Assembly: GCA_016213425.1 (NCBI GenBank)
Contig: JACRAI010000094.1
Span: forward strand, 1 to 19,079
DNA from: an archaeon
GTDB lineage: Archaea; Nanobdellota; Nanobdellia; Woesearchaeales; ARS49
Reading direction: 5' to 3'
DNA length: 19,079 nucleotides
The translations under genes and the position numbers were made by a program. Shown piece by piece: positions 1 through 7,049 of the stretch. The first letter of the stretch is position 1. Each line of letters opens with the position of its first letter. Under the pieces are notes generated by a model. That model had not been told where the DNA came from. It worked only from the letters and a program-made list of their open reading frames with translations, and searched no databases.

Positions 1-762
1 TAATAACAAATCAACCTCTTTATTTTGAGAATCAATATTTGTAGGTACTGTGTCTACTCCATAAACTGTTTGACCAACTCCTTTTGATACGGGAGTCATA
101 GCTGTTCCTTTCATATTTAGTTCAACAACATTTGAAATTTTAGTTACGTTTATATCTTCTAGAGCATTAAAAAATTTAGTTCCTTCCTTATTGTTTCTAG
201 AGTACTCGTAATATACATCTCTAGGTATTACTGCAACATCAATAACATATTTTCCTCCTAGACTGTATAAATTTGTTAGAATAAATGTGTTATTCAAAGC
301 AACATTTAAGTCTCCTGCTTTCATTTTCGGAAATGTAATTCCGTTATACATTAATTGAGCGCTTTGTGTTGTAGTGCTTATAACTGAAACTTCTAAACTT
401 CCACTAGGTATGCTTATTATGTCTCCTTCGTTTAATTCTAAAAGAAGCATTCCTCCGCTAACTCCTAATGGTTGAGCTGTTTTCTTTGTTACAAGATGCA
501 TTGCTAAAGGCATTCCGCAATCACTTGGACAATATAAAACTGAGTTAGGATCATTTTCTTGAGGGATATCGCAAATGTTATCTCCGCAAATTATTTGAGG
601 CTGAGGAATATATGCTTTTGGTGGTGCTTGACAATCTTGAGGACAAGTGTATTGCTCTCCAAAATCGCAAATACCATCACCACAATATCCTGCTGGCGCG
701 ACACAGCTTATTAAGAAAACCATGCTTGCAAGAACTAAAAACATCAACACTTCTTTTTTCAT
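1..762 (-). CDS. Putative cysteine-rich lipoprotein, partial (C-terminus beyond window)
   Basis: The open frame runs from an ATG at 762 to the window edge without a stop, giving 254 visible residues. The N-terminus is a lipoprotein signal peptide: two lysines, a hydrophobic stretch, and a lipobox L17-I-S-C20, so C20 is probably lipidated and the protein anchored outside the cytoplasmic membrane. Two cysteine motifs follow, CGDGIC (27-32) with CPQDC (40-44) and CGDNIC (59-64) with CPSDC (78-82). They match a small cysteine-rich repeat common in exported DPANN archaeal proteins. The rest is beta-rich and not recognised. A TATA box (about 785-793, read on the minus strand) is centred about 27 bp before the ATG, so the gene seems leaderless with its own promoter just beyond the permease stop. 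Function unknown; a link to the upstream ABC transporter is inferred from position only. Confidence 0.8.
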   Translation of the reverse strand, partial: MKKEVLMFLVLASMVFLISCVAPAGYCGDGICDFGEQYTCPQDCQAPPKAYIPQPQIICGDNICDIPQENDPNSVLYCPSDCGMPLAMHLVTKKTAQPLGVSGGMLLLELNEGDIISIPSGSLEVSVISTTTQSAQLMYNGITFPKMKAGDLNVALNNTFILTNLYSLGGKYVIDVAVIPRDVYYEYSRNNKEGTKFFNALEDINVTKISNVVELNMKGTAMTPVSKGVGQTVYGVDTVPTNIDSQNKEVDLLL

Positions 763-784
763 TTTTATCTTTTTTATTTCTGTT

Positions 785-793
785 ATTTATATA
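785..793 (-). promoter_or_regulatory. TATA box of the lipoprotein gene
   Basis: Minus strand TATATAAAT-type element lies about 27 bp upstream of the ATG at 762. It falls between the permease stop codon and the lipoprotein start, which fits leaderless transcription. Confidence 0.55.
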
Positions 794-798
794 CTTTT

Positions 799-2484
799 TC
801 AAATATCTCGAATTTTCTTAACTGCTAAAGCAATTATTGTTAGTCCTGAGAACCATATTAATAATGAAACCAAACCGCTTGTTATTGTTTGAAATCCTTG
901 TCCATAAAAAATCACTTGATTTAATGCATCTATTGTTATTTTTCCAGGAAAATTAATTGCGAATAATGCCGCCGTATCGCTCATCTTTTCAATAGGCAAT
1001 AATAGCCCTGAGAAGAATATTAAAATTATCAGTATAAATGTAGTTAAAAGCAAAGCAATAGATTCTTTTTTTATAACATTCGCAATTATCATTCCCAGCA
1101 TTAAAAAGATGCTTGATAATAAAAATAGAATCAAAAATACAAGTACAAAATTGCTAAATAAGTCTATCTTAAAAACATATTTTCCTAAAAGCAATACGCA
1201 GAGCATCGGTATACTTGTTATGAATAATGAAGATATGTATCCTGATAAAAAATCATGAACAAAAATACCTTTTATCAGCATCACTCTTTTACTTGCCGAT
1301 GAATTTACATTTCTTAAAGTTATGAAGCTAGAAATTAATAATGATAAAAACAGAACTACTAGTAATAGCAATGTTGGGAATACTGTTTGCAGTATAACTA
1401 AATTTCTTGATCGAGCATCTCCTTCGTAAGTTGGTTGATTTTTTATTATTACAGGGTTCACAAGTACTTCAGGATCTAATCTTTCCACTCCTTTCAAATC
1501 ATTTCTTGCATTGTCTAGTTTATTTTGAAGTAAATTTATCTTTGTTTTATAAGTTACTAATTCATTTTTTACGTTCTCTAATTCTTGAACTTTAGAATCT
1601 ATTTGTGTTGTGTACGCGTATCCTTTTTCATTTGTTTGTTCATACTGGTATATTCTATTATCAAATTTTACAAAATAATCATTTACTTGTTGATTATATC
1701 TTTCTATTAAATTTTCTAAACCTAACAATTCATTGCTTATTTGAGTTAGCTCTGGAGTTCCAGTTTGCAACCCTATACTGCTTATTCTATTAGCAGTATT
1801 CTTGTAATCTTTTGATTTGATTTCTTGATATAACTCATTTTTTTCTTGCTCTGCAGTGCTTTTTGAATTTTTTAATTCTTGAATATCATTTCTCATTGAT
1901 TGAAGTGTAGTGCTTAATTCGCTTTTTAGTGTTCTTAATTCGGTTATTGTTTGATCTGTCTTAAAAATGTAGTTATCTAGTTGGTTATTTGCAGTTATTA
2001 ATTCGTTATGTAAGCGTTCAAGATCTTCTAGAGTCGTTTTTAATCTTGTCAATACTCCTTTTGCTACATTTTTTGTTTCTTCTTTTTGTAAGTTATCCAC
2101 TGTGTTTTTTAGTCTAGCTAAAACTTCCCATATCACTGCGCCTTTGGTGTTGTCAAAATTTATGTTTAAAAAAAAAGATAGCTCCTTTATTACTTCTATA
2201 CAAGCATATTCTCTGCCTGCTTTTAGCTCGGCAAAACAATCATCTAAACTATTATATTCTTTTAGTATAATGAACTCTTTTGTAACGCTTCTAAAATCAT
2301 TTAGTCTAAAGTCTGGAGTTTTCATTATTAATCCTAAAGGTATTTTTTGTATTCCTTCAGCATTGAAAGAGGTAAATATTATGCTGATAAGAATCAGTGG
2401 ACAAACGATTAGTAAAAATATTGATTTCCAATTTCTCACGAATTCTTTCACGCTTGCCTGCACTAAAGGTATTGTTTTGATCAT
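799..2484 (-). CDS. ABC-2 family transporter permease with long coiled-coil external loop
   Basis: This 561-residue membrane protein has one N-terminal transmembrane segment (about 21-40), a large hydrophilic domain (about 41-365), then five more segments (about 368-390, 411-433, 446-470, 474-495, 535-555). The SGLLLPIEKM stretch near 492-501 and the following NFP are typical of ABC-2 type permeases. The large domain should lie outside the membrane; residues about 120-335 are rich in L, E, K, N and Q with heptad spacing and likely form coiled coils. This architecture recalls the YhgE/Pip-like branch of ABC-2 exporters, though the assignment is by layout, not alignment. The start ATG overlaps the stop of the upstream ATPase by four bases (ATGA), so the two are translationally coupled and form one exporter. 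The substrate is unknown. Confidence 0.88.
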   Translation of the reverse strand: MIKTIPLVQASVKEFVRNWKSIFLLIVCPLILISIIFTSFNAEGIQKIPLGLIMKTPDFRLNDFRSVTKEFIILKEYNSLDDCFAELKAGREYACIEVIKELSFFLNINFDNTKGAVIWEVLARLKNTVDNLQKEETKNVAKGVLTRLKTTLEDLERLHNELITANNQLDNYIFKTDQTITELRTLKSELSTTLQSMRNDIQELKNSKSTAEQEKNELYQEIKSKDYKNTANRISSIGLQTGTPELTQISNELLGLENLIERYNQQVNDYFVKFDNRIYQYEQTNEKGYAYTTQIDSKVQELENVKNELVTYKTKINLLQNKLDNARNDLKGVERLDPEVLVNPVIIKNQPTYEGDARSRNLVILQTVFPTLLLLVVLFLSLLISSFITLRNVNSSASKRVMLIKGIFVHDFLSGYISSLFITSIPMLCVLLLGKYVFKIDLFSNFVLVFLILFLLSSIFLMLGMIIANVIKKESIALLLTTFILIILIFFSGLLLPIEKMSDTAALFAINFPGKITIDALNQVIFYGQGFQTITSGLVSLLIWFSGLTIIALAVKKIRDI

Positions 2485-3221
2485 TTTTTCTCACTCATCA
2501 ATAAATCTCTAGTGAACAATTTTTCTAAAAACACATCTAAACTTTTTTCTTTAGTAGACTTTAATGCAGTGATTATTTCTTTAGTTGTGTAGAAATAATT
2601 GTTCTCTATTAATCCATATTTGTTGCAGTTTTGTTGGAGTTCGTTGAGCAAGTGGCTTGAGACTATTATTATTTTTCCTTCTTTGCTTAAAGTTTTCAAT
2701 AAATTCCATATAAATTTGTGGAGTGCAACATCTAAGCCAGCAAATGGCTCGTCTAGGATTATTATTTCAGGATTATGTATTAAGCTAACAGCTAAATCTG
2801 CTCTTTTCTGCATTCCTCCAGATAATTCTGTTATTTTTTTCTTCCTGCTTTTTTCTAAATCTAAAAGTTTCAATAAATTGTTTATTCTTGTGTGTATTAC
2901 TTCTTTTTTTATTTTGTATAATTGTCCAAAGAGAACTAAATTTTCTTCTAATGTTAACAAAGGATACAAAGCATTTCCTTGAGGAGAATACCCCATCACT
3001 TCGTTAAGAGGTATTTTTTTATCGCCGTAAAAGACACGTATTTTTCCTGCCTCAGGTCTTTTTAATCCAACTAATGTATTTATTAAAGTTGATTTTCCAG
3101 AACCGCTCCTGCCAACTAATCCTAAGATATTTCCATTTGTTAATTCAAAACTCACATTACTTATCTTAAATTTACCTTGAGAAGCAGATACATTTTCAAC
3201 TTTTAAGATTAAATCACTCAT
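2481..3221 (-). CDS. ABC transporter ATP-binding protein
   Basis: A complete 246-residue nucleotide-binding domain that powers the adjacent ABC-2 permease. Walker A is GRSGSGKST (37-45), the Q-loop Q81 lies in GYSPQ, the signature is LSGGMQKR (133-140), Walker B is IIILDEP (153-159), the D-loop AGLD follows, and the H-loop histidine is H190 in SSH. All catalytic elements are intact. The ATG at 3221 is preceded on the minus strand by GAGGT with four bases between, a good ribosome binding site, and by a TATA-like TTTATAAAT at about 3257-3266, so unlike many neighbours it has a short leader. It overlaps the permease by four bases. The tail after residue 200 is divergent and short. Confidence 0.95.
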   Translation of the reverse strand: MSDLILKVENVSASQGKFKISNVSFELTNGNILGLVGRSGSGKSTLINTLVGLKRPEAGKIRVFYGDKKIPLNEVMGYSPQGNALYPLLTLEENLVLFGQLYKIKKEVIHTRINNLLKLLDLEKSRKKKITELSGGMQKRADLAVSLIHNPEIIILDEPFAGLDVALHKFIWNLLKTLSKEGKIIIVSSHLLNELQQNCNKYGLIENNYFYTTKEIITALKSTKEKSLDVFLEKLFTRDLLMSEKK

Positions 3222-3272
3222 TATTACCTCGTTTTTTACTATTCAAAGAGATTTTTTATTTATAAAACTATC

Positions 3273-4100
3273 TTAAGATGACTTTTCTATCTTGTTTTTT
3301 TCGTAACGATACCACTCATATAAACCGCTCAATGCATTCATTATTGGGTATGCTAGAAGCGACTCCCAACGATCGCCACTAAGTTTGTACAGTGCAGTAA
3401 TAACTGGAAGTTGGCTAGCAATTATTATTATGGGCGCTCCTGCCTCTGCGTCAGGTAATACTGCCCAAGCTTCAAGGTAAGGATATTTTTCTTTTTCGTC
3501 GCATTTTCTAAATGCTGTAGGTATGTTAAGTGGCACTAGACAGAACTTAACAATATCGCTCGTAAATCCCCAACTCTTTTTTCCCATAGTTTTTATTGCT
3601 TTAAAACTGGTATTTTCAACTTTATGTTCTAACTTTGTTTCAACAAAATCTTGCACTATTCTTACTTGTTCTCCAGATATCTTAGCGTATTCCCCTGCAA
3701 ATTTTTTTGCTTGATCTAATGCTTTTTTTGTGTGCGCAGTAATTTTTATTGGCGCATACTTTTTATTTTCAACAAATTTTCTTTTTGCAGTTAATTCTCC
3801 CGCATCACTTTTGATTAGTTGTTTTGGCAAATCAACTTCGAGCTTGGCTGATTTACAATCTTGGAACCATCCTATATTATACAAAGTCATGTTTTCTAAA
3901 CTGTTTGTTTTGCTTAAGCTTTTGTACTTATTTTCTTCAACGTACAAATCACCAAAACAATTTTTTACTAAATCTAAAAATTCTTTTTCTACTATTTTAT
4001 CGCTTTTTTCAACAATTGTATCTAAATTATCGAAAGCGTTTACAGCCAAATCTTTCTCAGTAATTTCAGGATTATGTCTTTTCTTAACTTTTTCTTGCAT
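3273..4100 (-). CDS. Hypothetical protein with weakly hydrophobic C-terminus
   Basis: A 275-residue protein that I do not recognise. The first 170 residues are charged and lysine/glutamate rich with predicted helices. The C-terminal third has two moderately hydrophobic stretches, about 222-240 (contains APIIIIASQLPVI) and about 248-262, which may touch or cross the membrane. There is no signal peptide and no known catalytic motif. It lies upstream of the ABC ATPase on the same strand with 51 bp between, but that gene has its own RBS and TATA-like element, so a shared role is not established. A minus-strand TATA box (about 4121-4131) is centred 26 bp from the ATG at 4100, indicating a leaderless mRNA. 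Confidence 0.75.
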   Translation of the reverse strand: MQEKVKKRHNPEITEKDLAVNAFDNLDTIVEKSDKIVEKEFLDLVKNCFGDLYVEENKYKSLSKTNSLENMTLYNIGWFQDCKSAKLEVDLPKQLIKSDAGELTAKRKFVENKKYAPIKITAHTKKALDQAKKFAGEYAKISGEQVRIVQDFVETKLEHKVENTSFKAIKTMGKKSWGFTSDIVKFCLVPLNIPTAFRKCDEKEKYPYLEAWAVLPDAEAGAPIIIIASQLPVITALYKLSGDRWESLLAYPIMNALSGLYEWYRYEKNKIEKSS

Positions 4101-4120
4101 TATTAATTGTAATTTGAATA

Positions 4121-4131
4121 AAATTATAAAT
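4121..4131 (-). promoter_or_regulatory. TATA box of the hypothetical gene at 3273-4100
   Basis: ATTTATAATTT on the minus strand is centred about 26 bp before the ATG at 4100. It is one half of a divergent promoter region of 118 bp. Confidence 0.55.
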
Positions 4132-4189
4132 CTTTCATCTTATTATAAATAAATCCTAAGTGAAGTCTTTTGTTAATATTATTAAAGGC

Positions 4190-4197
4190 TTATAAAT
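4190..4197 (+). promoter_or_regulatory. TATA box of the small gene at 4219
   Basis: TTATAAAT is centred about 25 bp before the ATG at 4219, the expected distance for a leaderless archaeal transcript. A second TTATAAAT at 4142-4149 may be an alternative, weaker start. Confidence 0.55.
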
Positions 4198-4218
4198 TTA
4201 TTTCATTAATCTCCAATA

Positions 4219-4446
4219 ATGAAAACTAATTTTTCAGAATATTTTTTAGGAATTGAAACATTTCAAAAAAATACAAGCACACTTGATAAGTTTATTGACG
4301 GATTTGTTGCCAAGATAGTTCCAACGATGGTTACTTGTTCAGGAATTGCTTATGGATTTTATTCAAAAGAACCTCACACTCCGGGAAATATTGTTCTAGT
4401 GAGTGAATTGTTTAGATTGATGTACTACAGAATAGGTTTGCAGTGA
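4219..4446 (+). CDS. Small hypothetical protein (75 aa)
   Basis: A 75-residue open frame starting with ATG at 4219. The middle (about 29-48, KIVPTMVTCSGIAYGFY region) is moderately hydrophobic and could be a membrane segment or helical hairpin; the ends are polar. I recognise no family. Support for it being real comes from the well-placed TATA box (4190-4197) and from the divergent/convergent layout, which leaves no competing gene in this interval. It is convergent with the Ctu2-like gene at 4518-5066. Confidence 0.55.
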   Translation: MKTNFSEYFLGIETFQKNTSTLDKFIDGFVAKIVPTMVTCSGIAYGFYSKEPHTPGNIVLVSELFRLMYYRIGLQ

Positions 4447-4463
4447 TTGGTTTGCGGGCAGGA

Positions 4464-4508
4464 GTTTGTAGTTCGATGTGTGATGCAAACTTTAAACTGT
4501 GAACTTCA
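4464..4508. repeat. Dispersed intergenic repeat, copy A
   Basis: GTTTGTAGTTCG (4464-4475) and TAAACTGTGAACTTCA (4493-4508), with TGCAAAC between them (4484-4490). The same blocks recur at 13740-13780, identical over the first 12 bases and 15 of 16 over the second. It lies between the convergent ends of two genes. Confidence 0.5.
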
Positions 4509-4517
4509 AATCATTTT

Positions 4518-5066
4518 TTATGATTCTAAAATTTTAATGCTTTTTAGCAGTGAGTGTTTGCTTCCAGGATATTTTTCCTCAATTTTATCAAGTAATTCAT
4601 GAGTGTTTGTTATTCCTTCAAAATTTTTTATTTTTGCAACATCTTTTATTTCTTCTATTGTTAAACTTTCTAAAAAGTTTATTCTTTTCTCTCTTTCAAA
4701 ACTTTCATTTTCGAATAACGATTTTAAGAAGTCATTTATTACTTTTTCAGAAGTAAAAGGTACAATGATTTTATCATATTCGCCTTTTTGGTAATCAAAA
4801 AGACCAGAAAATTCTGGATTTTCGCTGCCTTTTTTCTCGTAATCTATTTTTAGAGGTAAGTTAGAATAAATTTTTTCAAAGAAAAACTTGGTTATTTTGC
4901 TTTCAACGCTTTCATCCAATAAAAACAAAATTTTTTCATTTCTTTCCAATCCTCCTTGCTCTCTGATGCTTTTCTTGATTCTTTTTTCAAGCACGTTTAT
5001 AAAGCAAGAGCTGCAAAGTTTTCCAGTAAATAATTCTCTTTCTTGCTTGCATTTTTGACAGATCAT
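4518..5066 (-). CDS. Degenerate NcsA/TtuA (Ctu2-like) tRNA thiolation homologue lacking the PP-loop
   Basis: The 182-residue protein follows the layout of the tRNA 2-thiolation enzyme family NcsA/TtuA/Ctu1. It has an N-terminal zinc motif CxxC (C3, C6) and CxxC (C18, C21), then the helix EKRIKKSIREQGGL (27-40) and a beta strand KILFLL (45-50) where the ATP pyrophosphatase motif SGGKDS should follow. Here that site reads DESVES, so the glycines and lysine are gone. Later blocks fit the family: IIVPFTSEKVINDFL where active members have an HNLDD-type helix, SLTIEEIKDVAKIKNF, and the C-terminal KYPGSKHSLLKSIKIL, which resembles the family's PGT/SK...LRS end. It is much shorter than active members (about 300 residues) and lacks the central cysteines. 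By analogy with eukaryotic Ctu2/Ncs2 it may be a non-catalytic partner of an active enzyme elsewhere. The family assignment comes from motif order, not a search. A TATA box sits about 26 bp upstream (leaderless). Confidence 0.62.
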   Translation of the reverse strand: MICQKCKQERELFTGKLCSSCFINVLEKRIKKSIREQGGLERNEKILFLLDESVESKITKFFFEKIYSNLPLKIDYEKKGSENPEFSGLFDYQKGEYDKIIVPFTSEKVINDFLKSLFENESFEREKRINFLESLTIEEIKDVAKIKNFEGITNTHELLDKIEEKYPGSKHSLLKSIKILES

Positions 5067-5087
5067 TGTTTGATTTTTTTAATCTTA

Positions 5088-5097
5088 ATTTATAAAA
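5088..5097 (-). promoter_or_regulatory. TATA box of the Ctu2-like gene
   Basis: TTTTATAAAT on the minus strand is centred 26-27 bp before the ATG at 5066; no ribosome binding site lies in between, so leaderless translation is expected. Confidence 0.6.
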
Positions 5098-5157
5098 TTA
5101 CCGTTTTGATTTATTTTTACTATTAAAAATAAAATCACCACTCTGGAGTGAAGTCAA

Positions 5158-5174
5158 ACCGAAAGATTTAAATA
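5158..5174 (+). promoter_or_regulatory. Strong archaeal promoter (BRE plus TATA) of a putative small RNA
   Basis: ACCGAAAGA (BRE-like) directly precedes TTTAAATA (5167-5174). This close match to the strong archaeal promoters seen before stable RNA genes predicts a start near 5197. No convincing plus-strand protein gene follows, so an RNA product is the simplest reading. Confidence 0.65.
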
Positions 5175-5196
5175 CTAGTAGTACCATTCCATAGTA

Positions 5197-5329
5197 GTGA
5201 TAAAACTTTGAGGTTACATTCATAATATCACCTCTTTTTCCTGCGCTCTGGGTTTCCTAGAGTGTGGGTTTATAATCACCTCTTTTTCCCTCCAAGCGCT
5301 TCTTCGGGAGTGCTTGCGAGGGTTTTATT
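5197..5329 (+). ncRNA. Putative small RNA with two anti-Shine-Dalgarno modules
   Basis: The predicted transcript of about 130 nt contains two copies of ATCACCTCTTTTT (5227-5239 and 5275-5287). ATCACCTC equals the 3' tail of 16S rRNA, the anti-SD. Each copy is followed at once by a hairpin: 5240-5268, a 10-bp stem around a 9-nt loop, and 5288-5322, a 13-bp stem with one bulged C at 5317. Both stems contain G-U pairs that would be A-C mismatches if the other strand were transcribed, so the plus strand is the RNA strand. The second hairpin is followed by TTTTATT, a likely terminator. Upstream, GTGATA (5197-5202) or GAGGT (5210-5214) could pair with the first module and mask it. The unit has its own promoter and ends before the 3' end of the convergent peptidase gene. 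The role, possibly pairing with ribosome binding sites, is inferred. Confidence 0.55.
5288..5329 (+). terminator. Hairpin plus T-run ending the putative small RNA
   Basis: A 13-bp GC-rich stem (5288-5300 with 5309-5322, one bulge) around an 8-nt loop is followed by TTTTATT. It stands out sharply in an AT-rich spacer and could also stop read-through toward the convergent peptidase gene. Confidence 0.5.
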
Positions 5330-5336
5330 CTAACTA

Positions 5337-7049
5337 TTAGCGAAGCTTATTTTTCTTAAGAATACGTATCTTTTTCTTTTGAGATTTTCTAAATAATATA
5401 ATACTAATTATGAAAAAAGCAAAACTCATTCCCGCAATGAACGAGGTTAAAGAGAATTTTTTAAGTATTATCGATGGTTTTTCTTCATTTAATTTGTTTA
5501 AAGGAAAATAAATGTCTAATGAAGCAAATTCGAGAGCGTATTCCGCATAAAGTATTGCATTGTTTTCATCAAAGCTTTTAAGAGAATTTGCGTACTCATA
5601 ATACGAGTAGCTAATGAGCGGAAAAATTCCTTTTTGCTGAGCTCTAGCTAATGATTTTTTAACTAAATCTAGTTTTGTATTCAAAATGTCTTTTACTCTT
5701 TCTTGCTTTACTCCCATTAAGCCAAGTATTGAATTTATTTCTGCTTTAGCTTTACTTGCCAGATATAAACAGGTTATAGGATCTTTCTCTAAAGTTAAAT
5801 ACGCTTTACTTATCTCTTGTTCACTTTTTGTTAAAGGAACCGGTATGTACTCTCTCAAGTATTGAAGTCTTTCTTCCGTTTCTGATATTTTGTTTTCACA
5901 AGAATTTTTTAAATTTGTTTCATCTATTTTATTTGACTTATCTTCCAGTCTAAAAAATTTAGTCCATAATTCTGCAGAATAAAATCTTTCTTCTGCAAAC
6001 GCAAATAAATCTATTGCTTGTTCTTTTTTATCTAAATTAATTTCGCCTAACAATTCTTCAGTCTCATCCAATCTTTCCTTAACAGACATTGCTGTTTGAA
6101 GAGCTGTTAAAGATTCTATTTTGTTCGTGTTTAATCTTTTTCTCGTGTTTTCTATTTTTTTTTCAAGAATCATCTTCAGAAATGGAAGGTGTTCTTTATT
6201 TATGCTTAAATTCAAGTATTCTTTGCTTTTTTCTTGTACACGTGATCTAAAACAAAGTGATGCTGCGGAGTAATAGGCTTCTTCTTCTAATGCTTTTTTT
6301 GTAGCATTTTCTAATTGACTATCAAATCTTTTAACTCTTGAGCATAATTCATTAGATATTTCTTTTATTATTGTTTTGTAATCATTAGTTGTGTAGAATT
6401 CAGAAATTTTTCCCCCAATAAAATTTTTGTCAAAGTGTTCTAGTGCTTCGCTTAAAGTGCCTACTTCTATTACTTCTATACCTTGTTTTTTTCCATACTC
6501 AACAATATCTATTGTTGCGTTGTTTTCTTCTTGTTCTCTAGTTCCTCTTGGGATTAAAACTTTCGAAAAATTTTGTTGTGCTGCGGCTTCTATTTTTTCT
6601 TTAAGCCCTCCAACAGATCCGATCATTCCACCACTATTTATTGTTCCAGTCATTACCACAGATTCATTTAAATGCAGATCTTTCAATAAAGAGGCGGTTA
6701 AAATTGTTGCTGCAGCTCCCGCACTAGGACCTCCGATTATTCCTTTAGCAGACCTGATTGTATAGAAAAAATTTAAATTTGAGCAATCCAAATCTAATTC
6801 TTGACAGGCCATTTGTTGAGCAAAACGCATGCTTATTTGAGTTGTGAATTTTGTTAAGGGAAAAGTATCTAGGAAAACGCCTCCGTTTCCTTCTTGAATG
6901 CTTAAATGTAGATTTGCAACTCCTCCTCTGCTAGCTCCATTACTTTCTACTAATGCCAGTAAAGGTATAGACCCCTCTCTTTGCGCTAGAACTATTGGAA
7001 TTATTAGTAAAAAAATTATTACGCTTATTATTTTTTTATATTTTTGCAT
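5337..7049 (-). CDS. Exported Lon-like (S16) serine-lysine peptidase
   Basis: This 570-residue protein begins with a signal peptide (about 1-22, ending ...IVLAQ) and ends with a transmembrane helix (about 534-556) followed by a lysine-rich tail, so the body faces outward. Residues about 30-210 form a Lon proteolytic domain without any AAA+ ATPase. GGPSAGAA carries the serine nucleophile S109, and VGGLKEKIEAAA carries the lysine K152. The 43-residue gap equals that of E. coli Lon (S679/K722). The usual Asp before GPSAG is Gly here. The remaining 320 residues are helical and charged, with no family I recognise. It resembles archaeal predicted S16 peptidases of the COG1750 kind. The first 22 bases overlap the end of topA. 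The substrate is unknown; it may process exported proteins. Confidence 0.85.
   Translation of the reverse strand: MQKYKKIISVIIFLLIIPIVLAQREGSIPLLALVESNGASRGGVANLHLSIQEGNGGVFLDTFPLTKFTTQISMRFAQQMACQELDLDCSNLNFFYTIRSAKGIIGGPSAGAAATILTASLLKDLHLNESVVMTGTINSGGMIGSVGGLKEKIEAAAQQNFSKVLIPRGTREQEENNATIDIVEYGKKQGIEVIEVGTLSEALEHFDKNFIGGKISEFYTTNDYKTIIKEISNELCSRVKRFDSQLENATKKALEEEAYYSAASLCFRSRVQEKSKEYLNLSINKEHLPFLKMILEKKIENTRKRLNTNKIESLTALQTAMSVKERLDETEELLGEINLDKKEQAIDLFAFAEERFYSAELWTKFFRLEDKSNKIDETNLKNSCENKISETEERLQYLREYIPVPLTKSEQEISKAYLTLEKDPITCLYLASKAKAEINSILGLMGVKQERVKDILNTKLDLVKKSLARAQQKGIFPLISYSYYEYANSLKSFDENNAILYAEYALEFASLDIYFPLNKLNEEKPSIILKKFSLTSFIAGMSFAFFIISIILFRKSQKKKIRILKKNKLR

Noticed and set aside
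5108..5136. AT-only inverted repeat near GATTTATTTTTA/TAAAAATAAAATC
   Set aside because: Low-complexity AT palindrome in an AT-rich spacer; weak evidence for function.
5098..5223. A 41-codon minus-strand frame starting with ATG at 5223, preceded by GAGGTGAT
   Set aside because: The RBS-like sequence is the complement of the putative RNA's anti-SD element, so it arises automatically. The peptide is nondescript and runs into the promoter of the next gene. The wobble pairs and promoter favour the plus-strand RNA.
5240..5322. The two hairpins as terminators or attenuators of the minus-strand peptidase or Ctu2-like genes
   Set aside because: On the minus strand they are followed by A-runs, not T-runs, and several stem pairs become A-C mismatches; the Ctu2-like gene has its own TATA box further downstream.
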